NCBI GenBank assembly: GCA_034509495.1
Contig: CM067525.1
Span: 2,837,280 to 2,901,279, forward strand
Direction: 5' to 3'
DNA: 64,000 nucleotides
Origin: Acestrorhynchus altus
Lineage: Eukaryota > Chordata > Actinopteri > Characiformes > Acestrorhynchidae
In this document: piece after piece, positions 54,320-64,000 of the stretch
Position numbering within the stretch: the stretch's first letter is position 1
How the letters are laid out: the number at the start of each line of letters is the position of its first letter
Made by a program: the position numbers and the translations under genes
Notes under the pieces: model-generated
Told to the model about the DNA's origin: nothing
The model's input: the letters and a program-made list of their open reading frames with translations, nothing else
Database searches by the model: none

Positions 54320-55207
54320 TGTTCACCTAAGCATGGCATCTGTGAAGCAGCGGTTCAGGTCAGTGTCTGTGTATCGTACACACCGCTGCACAGCATGTGG
54401 GTTTGACATCACTGTTACCACGGTAACCGGATCCATCACCTCACCCTTCCTCCTCTTCTTCAGCCACTCACGCACCAGGTAGACCCCTGACAGCTCGTTG
54501 CCATGGGTACCGCCACACACTGCCACTCTTGCCAATGCTGGCAACTTCACCGTATCCTCCTAGGTCACATGACATCACGCCTGATATCAAAGCTGTACAT
54601 CACATCTGACATCATCACACTTGTTTATCACACCTGGCTCACACCTGACTTGACAGTCCATTGCAGCTGTACACTAACACTTGACATTACACCTATTATA
54701 GATGACATCACCCCTGTAGATCACACCTGTACTACCCCTGACATTACACCTGAAATCACAAACGAATGTTTTTGTATATTTTGCCTTTAGCTCACACCGG
54801 GTCACATGCATTAAAGCTGATATTCCACTCGGAGTAAGACCTGCACACCTGAATACCTGTTTACATAATAGACACTGATATGTAACAGAAATGAGTAATG
54901 TTTACATATAATTTTAATGACATGTTTAAACTTTATGATGTGTTCAGTGATAAACTGCATTTTAGATAATGGCAAATAAATGTTAATAATGATAATGAGA
55001 TTATAATGATCACGAGACATTGATAATGGTCATGAGACGTCAATAATGGTCATGAGACGTCAATAATGGTCATGAGGTGTTTATAATGGTAATGAGGTGT
55101 TTATAATGGTAATGAGATGTTTACTGTATATTCATTCGAATATGGTCAGCTATGTTTTCATGAAGTCTTACCTTGTTCCTGAGATGGGGACGTCTTTCTT
55201 TGTCCAT
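50385..55207 (-). CDS. acy3: Aspartoacylase-family zinc amidohydrolase, acy3-like, 7 exons, 325 aa
   Basis: Aminoacylase-3 removes the acyl group from N-acyl aromatic amino acids and mercapturates; ASPA, its sister, acts on N-acetylaspartate. Exons in coding order: 55172-55207, 54327-54559, 53987-54182, 53619-53712, 52162-52269, 51016-51128, 50385-50582. Phases all agree; one intron (after 53987) uses a GC donor. Zinc ligands are visible: H31 and E34 in GGTHGNE and H127 in DLHNTTANMG. The catalytic glutamate is E189 in AMEIGPQPHG. Other family blocks are YTDTDLNRCF, LHPGDPMFL and FVNESSYYEKGVAL. Length matches human ACY3 (319) and ASPA (313). The choice of acy3 over aspa rests on HNTTANMG, SLDSVGKHGF and YEKGVAL, which are closer to ACY3; a phylogeny would settle it. 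Introns carry microsatellites and two families of dispersed repeat. Confidence 0.92.
50640..50975. repeat. Dispersed repeat copy in an acy3 intron
   Basis: The longest copy seen. It runs from CCACCACAGAGCAGCTCTTA through AAGGTGGAGACACTCGGTAG, GTCTGATCCACTCATACCAG and ATGACCCACCACCCACATAA to the CAGAGAAACAGATG end. Internally it is partly an inverted repeat of itself (left CAGTGACACTGACGTGGTGG, right CCATGTCACTGTGACTGCAG). Confidence 0.75.
51480..52010 (-). mobile_element. Tc1-like transposase relic in an acy3 intron
   Basis: On the minus strand the frame reads WHFQQDNAPTHS, then RTLPWPDWLPELSPVGHLWEQLG. This is the FQQDNA-H and LPWP-SPDLSPIEHLWDELG block of Tc1 transposases. Upstream minus-strand frames continue with weaker similarity. 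Stops and frameshifts are present. Confidence 0.75.
52405..52680. repeat. Dispersed repeat copy in an acy3 intron
   Basis: It runs from TTATTCTCCTCCTTCCACCC through TGATCAGGACCCCACAGGAC, GTGGGTGGTGGGTCATTCTC and GCAGTGCTGCTGGAGTGTTT to CAGCGTCCTGTGAGCACTGA. It is opposite in orientation to the 50.64-kb copy, which lies 1.4 kb away in the same gene. Confidence 0.75.
53835..53955 (+). repeat. Minisatellite with TTTCTAATAAAGTGGCCA units (copy 1)
   Basis: Three units of about 41-48 bp, each starting GTTTCTAATAAAGTGGCC and followed by an AGTGAGTGGAAG-like stretch, end 30 bases from acy3 exon 53987-54182. The same unit forms the array at 61.48 kb. Confidence 0.85.
54183..54320. repeat. (AG)n and (GT)n microsatellites filling an acy3 intron
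   Basis: An AG tract (54190-54219) and a GT tract (54254-54319) take up most of the 144-bp intron between acy3 exons 54327-54559 and 53987-54182. On the coding strand these are CT before the acceptor, serving as the pyrimidine tract, and CA just after the donor. Confidence 0.95.
55020..55125 (+). repeat. 20-bp tandem repeat (ATAATGGTCATGAGACGTCA)
   Basis: About five consecutive 20-bp units drift from ATAATGGTCATGAGACGTCA to TTTATAATGGTAATGAGGTG. It lies in intron 1 of acy3, near a looser CACACCTGACATCAC-type repeat at 54590-54760. Confidence 0.85.
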
Positions 55208-56249
55208 CACTCACAAACTCAATTCACTCTGTCGAAACGGACTCTGACCTGAAGACCTGAGCTCTAACCCTGGTGCGGATCTACACACACACACACACCT
55301 CTACTTCACTGCTGGACTGGATGAAGGAAGTTTGTCTAACTGCACTGGATGTCCACTTTTTTTCCTTAGCTGTGCTGCAGTTACACACTCTCTCTCTCTC
55401 TCTCTCTCCCCCCACCCTTTCTCTCTCTCTGACCATTCTACAATTTAACTGACTCAGCAAGTACACCCCCTGTCTCTCTCTCTCTCACACTCACTCACAC
55501 ACACATACACAAACACACACACACACACACACACTCCCTCGTGTTCCCTGTGAATGTACTGAGTTTGGGTGTGTGCTCTGCAGTGCCCCCCCAACAACCT
55601 CTCTCTCCGAGATTGAGCTCCATGCACAATCATGCAGCAGGCCATGCAGAAAGCACGAACACTGTAAACGTCCAGGTGCTTCGGTTGTTCAGGTACAATG
55701 GGGTTCATCTTAACCGACACATATGCTGATACTGAATAGAGCCTCTATTTGCCCAAAACAACTCTTCATTCTGAAAGATGTTGGAAACACTCCTATGAGA
55801 CTTTTCCGGGACCCTTTTCCAGGATTCCCATCCTGAGAATCTCCGGCTCTACCACACCCCAAAAGACGTTCTCCAGCACTGAAGATCACTGTCATGTTCA
55901 AGAACCCAGTTTCTGCTTTGTGACCTGGTGCATCATAATGCTGGACGTAGCCGCTGGAAAATTCCGACCCTACCAGACCCTACCAGACAAGACCTGGTTG
56001 AACAAATTGTGCAAAGTGGTTGCTATGGTGATATTAAGTGCTCTCTTCGGTATCTGAGGTGGTTGCTATGGTGTTACACTACTACTACAGCTGCTACTAC
56101 TATTTCTGTTACTACTATTACTGCTACAGTACTAATACTAACAATACTATTGCTACTATGTCTATGTCTGATAATACTGTTAACAATAACAAAAATATAA
56201 AAACTATAAAAATAATAATAGAATAAAAATAAAAGAATAAATATATAGG
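55208..56249. other. acy3 upstream region with low-complexity tracts
   Basis: This holds CT and CA microsatellites (55270-55530) and AT-rich trinucleotide-like ACT repeats (56075-56230). No coding signature is visible. A promoter for acy3 is expected at the left end, but I see no clear TATA box. Confidence 0.5.
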
Positions 56250-57545
56250 CCTAAAACTCACCGTAGGCCTGAGCCGTTGCCTTTGCCACCATTCTCTTCG
56301 CTATGCGACTAGCCTCACGGAACTCCTGCCTACTTCCTTCATCTCTCTGGTTATCCTACTTTTCCTTAGCTGCCTTCTTCTTCTGAATACTCTGCTGGAC
56401 TTCCTCGTTCCACCACCAATTTTCCTTGTCTTCTTTCCTCTGACCAGACGGAACACCCAACACACTCTTGCCAGTTTCTCTCACCACCTTAGCTGTACAT
56501 TCCCGGTCCTCAGGTAGCTCCTCACTGCCCCCAAGGGCCTGTTGCGATTTTTCCCTGAATTGCCTGCAACCATCCTCCTCCTTCAGCTTCCACCATCTAA
56601 TCTTTGGTTCTGTCTTCACTCTCGTCCTCTTTGTTTCTAATCCCATTTTTCCCCATTTCCCAATTCCCTATGCGGCCTTCCTACACTTTCCCCTGGCACC
56701 ACTTTACAATCTCCAATCTCCTTTAGGTGGCATCTCCTGTATGCACGTCCCTCCGCTCTTGTATGTCACCCTGTGTTCTTCCCTCTTCTGAAAATATGGG
56801 TTCACCACAGCCATTTCCATTCTCTTTGCAAAATCTACAACCATCTGACCTTCTGCATTTCTGTCTTTCACACCATACCTACCCACCACCTCTTCATCCC
56901 CTCTGTTCCCTTCACCAACATGTCCATTTAAGTCTGCACCAATCACCCATCTCTCCTCTCTAGGGACACCTACCACTTCGTCCACCATCCTCCAAAATTC
57001 CTCTTTCTCCTCGAACTGACAACCAACCTGTGGTACATATGAACTGACAACATTCAAAATTACACCATCAACTTCCAACTTCAAGCTCATGATCCTGTCT
57101 GACACTCTCCAGAACACTTTTCACAAGCTGTTCCTTTAGCTGTTCCATTACTCTTCCTATCTACACCATGATAGAACTGAATCCACTTCCAATGTCCCTG
57201 GCCTTGCTTCCTTTCCATCTGGTCTCCTGAACACACAGAATATCTACCTTCCTTCTCTCCATCATGTCTGCAAGCTCTCTGTCTTCACCAGTCACTACGT
57301 TCAGAGTCCCTACTCTAACCTCCACACTCCTGGACACACTCCTCCTCGATGATCTTCGACCTTCAGTAGTCCAATGTCAACCGGCACCCTGCAGGTCAAC
57401 AGCACCGGAGACGGTCGTTGTTAACCCAGGCCTCGACCGATCCAGTATGGCAGTCATATTTGTTATTGGCACAAATTTTACACCAGACGTCCTGACTCAA
57501 CCCTCACTATTTACGCGGGCTTGGGACCGGAACCGGAAGTACACA
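56250..57545 (-). mobile_element. 5' part of an RTE-like LINE, endonuclease domain nearly open
   Basis: On the minus strand an open frame at 56704-57117 reads VVSSYVPQVG, ERWVIGADLNGHVG, VVDFAKRMEMAVVNPYF and EHRVTYKSGG, the apurinic-type endonuclease of RTE-clade non-LTR retrotransposons. A second frame at 56356-56646 (ETKRTRVKTEPKIRWWKLK, then GRRKEDKE-like and NEEVQ) is the linker that follows in that family. Stops split the two. The element ends near 56250 before the reverse transcriptase domain, so it is an unusual 3'-lacking copy rather than a 5'-truncated one. The conserved ATTTTACACCAGACG-type region near 57475 extends it to about 57545. Confidence 0.8.
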
Positions 57546-57589
57546 AAGTAGACCCCTAGTGGATGGTTGTATTACTAACGTTAATAATA

Positions 57590-57812
57590 ATTATAAATAA
57601 TTATAATAATGGTAAAATAATAATAATAAATATAACAAGAATATTATCATTATATAAAACTATATAGTAATAATAATATTAATAATGTTAATAATCATTA
57701 TAAACAATAATAATAACAATTATAAAACAATAATAACAAATATAACAAAAACTATAACAAAAACAAAAACAACAACAACAACAACAACAATAATAATAAT
57801 AATAATAATAAC

Positions 57813-57862
<50 letters not shown>
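57590..57862. repeat. (AAT)n/(AAC)n-rich tract upstream of dctn6
   Basis: A long A/T-rich tract made of AAT and AAC trinucleotides becomes a pure (ATA)n run from about 57789 to 57862. It ends just ten bases before the repeated dctn6 promoter element. Confidence 0.95.
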
Positions 57863-57864
<2 letters not shown>

Positions 57865-57871
57865 CCATGCG

Positions 57872-57955
57872 GGTTCAGACATGCGCAGTGCGCAGTAAAG
57901 GTTCAGACATGCGCAGTGCGCTGTGCCGGTTCAGACATGCGCAATGCGCTGTTTG
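57872..57955 (+). promoter_or_regulatory. dctn6: Triplicated 28-bp promoter element with ATGCGCA half-sites
   Basis: GGTTCAGACATGCGCAGTGC starts at 57872, 57900 and (with one change) 57928, an exact 28-base spacing. Each unit carries ATGCGCA and a second GCGC, resembling NRF1 half-sites (NRF1 prefers paired TGCGCA). The last unit ends 37 bases before the dctn6 ATG, so transcription probably starts within or just after the array. Confidence 0.6.
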
Positions 57956-57991
57956 TCAGCAGGCTGATCAGTCGATTCCCGAGTTGTGAGG

Positions 57992-60156
<2,165 letters not shown>

Positions 60157-60390
60157 ATCAGTACCGTTTACACTAGAGCTTTCGCACTACACTGTAATAG
60201 TGTGTCACTGTTAGTGCAACACAAACTGCTTGAATTTAGTTTTTTGTATTTGTCTTATTTCATCGCTCACTCAGTATTCACTGCACCACAAACAAAGCCC
60301 ATGCTTTAACCAGTTAGTTGGTTTGTTTAGTTGCTTGCTCACTACAGTTCAATAACGGCATATATCACTTTATATTTATTGTCGCCCGTT

Positions 60391-60396
60391 ATTAAA
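60391..60396 (+). terminator. dctn6: Probable poly(A) signal ATTAAA of dctn6
   Basis: The common variant hexamer lies 235 bases after the stop codon, followed within 30 bases by T-rich sequence (TTCTGATCTACTGTTTCTTT). No AATAAA is nearer. Confidence 0.5.
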
Positions 60397-60607
60397 AACG
60401 TATCCATCCCTTTATTCTGATCTACTGTTTCTTTTTAAGATGTAGCTGTTCTGTGCTCTGTCCACCAGATGGCGCCATAGTGAAAGTCTGCAGGATAATC
60501 ACATAGATGATCAGAGTTCAGCCTGTAGAAATGAGTCTGAAACCTTCTTGGAGATATCCAGAACGGTTCTATCACACGAACATTGCTGATGGCCGCTGAT
60601 CATAATT

Positions 60608-60740
60608 ATACAGATGATATTGTTCCGATTGAAGACTACCATTCTGAGTGACTCCATCACAGTCCGGCACGACACCATTGCCGGACTGTGATGGAGTCAC
60701 TCAGAATGGTAGTCTTCAATCGGAACAATATCATCTGTAT
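60608..60740. repeat. Perfect 62-bp-arm palindrome with 9-base loop
   Basis: Left arm 60608-60669 (starts ATACAGATGATATTG, ends CACAGTCCGGCA) and right arm 60679-60740 are exact reverse complements, all 62 positions, with spacer CGACACCAT. The next base outward on each side does not pair. No repeat family is evident. Confidence 0.97.
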
Positions 60741-60819
60741 TGTGTTGTTTACACAGTCTTATTTTGGGGGTATTGAGCCTTGAGATTGATTGAGATTCAC
60801 TACAACAGGGGAACACGCA

Positions 60820-60821
60820 CG

Positions 60822-60860
<39 letters not shown>
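60820..60860. repeat. (CA)n microsatellite
   Basis: GCAC units grading into a pure CA tract, intergenic downstream of dctn6. Confidence 0.9.
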
Positions 60861-60861
<1 letters not shown>

Positions 60862-61479
60862 GGGTGTTCATTTACTGCTTCTAGCTTTTAGTTATAACAG
60901 TGTGAAACTCACCCCGGGGTGAGGAGGCTGCATGTCCTTATGATACATCCTCTAATCTCAGGTCGCTGGAACTGGTAATATTAGTCCAGGTCAAACAGAT
61001 TGACCAGTTAAATCCCTAACAATGTTACTAAACGTCCTCCGCTAAAGTCTTCAGAATTAATCGGCACAAATGCCAGACCAACTGCTGTGTAACTTCTGAT
61101 GCTTCTGGTCATTTAATGTGGTAAAATGACCAGAAGCGCGTTCTTCGACGACATCCATAACAAAAGATGCATTTCCCCCCACGTTAAATTGCTCGTTCCA
61201 TGTTTTAAATGTGGTTTGACTCTTTTGTTGCTGTATTTTGCTCCAACTTGTTCACAGACCCTTTACCGTGTGTTGTATTTAAGAAAGGTCAGCTGTTTAG
61301 TGGCGTGTTTTATAAAGGCGTTGTGACAGATGACCTTTGGATCGTGGCCTCTCTCCTGCTGCAGAGCTGATGTGTGACCTACAGGCAGCGGTGACCCCCA
61401 CTGACTCTCAGTGGCAATAATGAACTTCATCTGCACTGTATAGGAAACCAGAACCATTCAGCTAATGATGGAACGTAGG

Positions 61480-61690
61480 GGTTTCCAATAAAGTGGCCAG
61501 TGAGTGGAAGCCTAAGGTGGGTGTTGCTAATAAAGTGGCCAGTGACCAGAAGCACATAGAAGGGGTTTCTAATAAATTGGCCAGTGAGGGGAAGCATAAG
61601 GTGGGTGTTTCTAATAAAATGGCCAGTGAGTGGAAGCATAAGGTGGGGGTTTCTAATAAAGTGGCCAGTGAGTGGAAGCATAAGTACACT
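61480..61690 (+). repeat. Minisatellite with TTTCTAATAAAGTGGCCA units (copy 2)
   Basis: Five units of about 41 bp, each (T)TTCTAATAAAGTGGCCAGT plus GAGTGGAAGCATAAGGTGGG with small changes. This is the same unit as the short array at 53.84 kb, in the same orientation. Open frames across it are artefacts of a period close to a multiple of three. Confidence 0.9.
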
Positions 61691-61699
61691 GCCAGCATA

Positions 61700-62225
61700 T
61701 AGCAAGTACATTTGATACCTATATGTTGTTCTTATATACAATTATTACGATTATCATATAATAAGAACAAATAAAGCATTTTATAATATTTTTACTGCTT
61801 TTATGATTCAAAAATATGCTTGAAATAACAGCGTCGATATGCACTGAAGAATAATGAAAAGGCTTATAGAAAGTGACAAATCTTCCAATAGGAAAACTTA
61901 ATTTCACCTAAATGCCAATATTCATTAAAGTGAGCTGGCAGTGGAGCATGAATTGCATTTTCCAGTCAAATCAAGCTGTTCAGCTCAGAGAACAGTGGTT
62001 GAACAGTTCACGCGTGTTTCATGTTCGGGTTTCTGCTTTATTGATCCGTTCATATTCTCTCATGCCTGAATGAGTCAGTTTGAAGTTCACCATCTCTGAC
62101 GTGTTCATTTATAATTTATATTTGAGTGACCCAAAAAGGATGAACTAAAATTGCATAATTAAATTGAAATGCCATAGCTTAGTAGGGTGTGTGTAAACAG
62201 TGGCACTTGCAGGTTTGTGAACCCT
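61700..62225. other. Gene-free AT-rich stretch
   Basis: No coding or RNA signature seen; no clear repeat. Confidence 0.5.
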
Positions 62226-62229
62226 GTAG

Positions 62230-62560
62230 AATTTTCTTCGAAACTCTATTATGTTGGTGGGATTCCTCTCCTGAACTATTTGCTTCAGGCCTTCCACAAC
62301 ATTTCTATTGATTTAAGATCAGGACTTTGACTGGGCCATTCCAAAACGGGGGCTTTATACCCCTTTAGCCCACACCTGTCATTGGGCATAGTGCTTAAAG
62401 GTTCCTGTTTGTTTATCTGCTCCAGAGAGTCCTATTCTACTGGCAATACTTCTGAACAAGGACTAGACAAGCCGTGTGTGCATTTGCACATCTGTGTCAG
62501 CAATGAATGCAGCTTAAATTATGACTGTCCACAAACATTTGGACCAGTAGTTCTACATTT
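62230..62560 (+). mobile_element. Right part of a dispersed hAT-like element
   Basis: It contains GACTGGGCCATTCCAAAACG, GGGGGCTTTATACCCCTTTA, CAGAGAGTCCTATTCTACTG and CCACAAACATTTGGACCAG. The last part is the usual 3' end of a widespread teleost element whose left part may be the fragment at 36.76 kb. The assignment to hAT is tentative. Confidence 0.45.
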
Positions 62561-62964
62561 CAGAGATTTGTGTTTGTATTGATACAGGAAAATACTGATG
62601 CACCATAAAAGGAGATCGGGTTCGGGATCTTCCATATAAGGGCGGATGTTGACATTTGCTGGAATTAGCCACAGATAAGGGTCAGTAACGGTGTCACGTG
62701 AAGCAGAATCATGCTTGGCGAGCATGGAGTTCACTGGGCTATTAAAGATGGCTGTGTTTAGGATGGTATTGTTTCAGTGGAGGCTGTTAGATGGCTCCAC
62801 TTGGACATAAACAATACACTGTAATGCAATAATACGATAAGAGGACAGTGGCTTATTATCTCTCTCTTTCTCTGACTCCCACATATAAACTTTTATGAAG
62901 CCGTAAAACAGCACTAGAGGTAATGACGTACAAACTGACCTCACTGTTCTTGTATCTGTGTGTC

Positions 62965-62973
<9 letters not shown>

Positions 62974-63002
<29 letters not shown>
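62974..63002. repeat. (AG)n microsatellite
   Basis: About 14 AG units following a TGTGTG stretch. Confidence 0.9.
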
Positions 63003-63005
<3 letters not shown>

Positions 63006-63214
63006 CTGTGTCAGTGAATAAAGGCAGTGAAGAGGAACCGGATGGTGTTTATGTGTCACAGGCAGCTGGAGTATCTCAATGTCCACTCGTCCGCATGAAG
63101 AGGGGCCTCCAAAAGGTGCGTGTGTGTGTATACATGCATAGTAGAGCCTCCTTCACTTGGCTCAGTCCTGCCTCTGTGTCTACGTACCACATATGACATA
63201 TGTACTTCTATGTA

Positions 63215-63800
63215 CACTCATCAACAAAATAGTTGCACCCAGAAGTAATCAACCAAATCTATGACTGCAATGATATCGTGCCACATTGTCAAGAGTCCTG
63301 CATTTGTGCATCTTGGTGGAGATGACCAATAAATCAATGGTTTGTTGTCATGTGACGGCCTGTGCAATTCTGTGTGATGTCGGATCACCTTTTGTTTTCA
63401 TTACAGGCACTTTAACAGCAGAACGTTATGTTAATGAGGTTCTGCAACCAGTGGTTCTAGCTTTTCTGAACACACACTCCGGTGCTCTATTCCAACAGGT
63501 CGATGCTCGTCCACACACTGCTGCCGTCTCAAGATCTCCTCTTGAAGACACAGATACTCCGTCGTGTTCGGTCTCATCTCCAGACCTGTCCCTGATTGAA
63601 AATGTGTGGGATGCTATTGGAGGCTCTATCAACACTCCACCCCTACCACACCATCTGCAGAACCGAGGGAGAACATTCAAGCTGCATGGGATGGATCATC
63701 ACAGGACACCATTAGGAACCTCTATAACTCCATGCAGAGACGTCTGGCATGTTGCGTTATACATGCATACAAATGTCAGCCACTTGTTCTACTGCTCTCT
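63215..63800 (+). mobile_element. Tc1-like transposase relic (best-preserved copy of its family)
   Basis: A 228-codon frame from 63286 reads SPFVFITGTLTAERYVNEVL, QPVVLAFLNTHSGALFQQVD, ARPHTAA and [20 protein letters not shown]. This is the C-terminal half of a Tc1 transposase; the second catalytic aspartate block is recognisable (FQQ-DARPH) but the N-terminal DNA-binding half is absent or broken. It is the fullest copy of the family seen at 0.9, 6.2, 13.1, 28.3 and 49.5 kb. The frame past about 63800 is non-homologous tail. Confidence 0.75.
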
Positions 63801-64000
63801 CTCCTGTCGCCACAAAGGAGGAGTTCCAAGTACTCAATTCAATTGGCTAAAGAGAGGAGGGGAACTAGGTGTTATTCCCAAGTGCCTTAAATTGGGGAAC
63901 CTTTTGGGACTGCTGATGATGGGTGCCCCTACGCTTTGTGTATCTCAAAAAACATTGATCATATCAGTCTAACTTTTTAACCATTTATTGATCCCAGTAA

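Noticed and set aside
61427..61741. Frames at 61427-61741 with repeated PLTGHFIRN or VASEWKHK
   Set aside because: They are translations of the 41-bp-class minisatellite; the repeat pattern in protein simply mirrors the DNA array.

Overview
The window is vertebrate nuclear DNA, almost certainly from a ray-finned (teleost) fish. Its genes have many short exons with GT-AG introns, dense CA/GT and AT microsatellites, many decayed Tc1-like transposase relics, hAT and RTE-type elements, and fold-back MITEs. The gene content includes an ependymin, which is typical of fish. An ostariophysan (characin, knifefish or catfish type) is plausible from the look of the dispersed repeats, but that is inference only.

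Layout. (1) About 1-20.5 kb, + strand: dctn1 (p150Glued), rebuilt here as 29 coding exons and 1254 residues with every splice phase compatible, ending at a poly(A) signal near 20.46 kb. (2) 21.3-24.8 kb, - strand: a six-exon ependymin-family gene of 220 residues with a TATA box. (3) 27.4-37.3 kb, - strand: alpk1, the alpha-kinase that senses ADP-heptose, in 13 coding exons and 1431 residues. Its single 2.7-kb central exon carries five tandem copies of a Ser-rich unit. (4) 37.8-38.8 kb: a hAT transposon relic with target-site duplication. (5) 40.04 kb: an intron-containing tRNA-Arg(TCT). (6) 42.4-45.6 kb, + strand: cldnd1, 4 coding exons, 252 residues. (7) 50.4-55.2 kb, - strand: an aspartoacylase-family gene closest to acy3, 7 exons, 325 residues, with one GC-AG intron. 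(8) 56.25-57.55 kb, - strand: a 5' piece of an RTE-like LINE with an almost open endonuclease frame. (9) 58.0-60.2 kb, + strand: dctn6 (p27), 7 exons, 195 residues, behind a promoter with a 28-bp element repeated three times. (10) 60.2-64 kb: intergenic DNA with a perfect 62-bp-arm palindrome, a 41-bp-class minisatellite and a Tc1-like relic.

The genes are not an operon-like unit; each is an independent vertebrate locus. Two of them, dctn1 and dctn6, encode subunits of the same dynein-activating dynactin complex and lie only about 38 kb apart. alpk1 is an innate immune sensor kinase, acy3 a zinc deacylase, cldnd1 a claudin-like membrane protein and the ependymin a secreted glycoprotein. No wholly new system was found. 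The most distinctive items are the alpk1 repeat expansion and adjacent cysteine cluster, the perfect palindrome, the triplicated dctn6 promoter element, the His-Pro tract in the ependymin, and a minisatellite shared by two loci. Exon boundaries were set by eye from splice sites, reading phase and family resemblance, with no alignment run.
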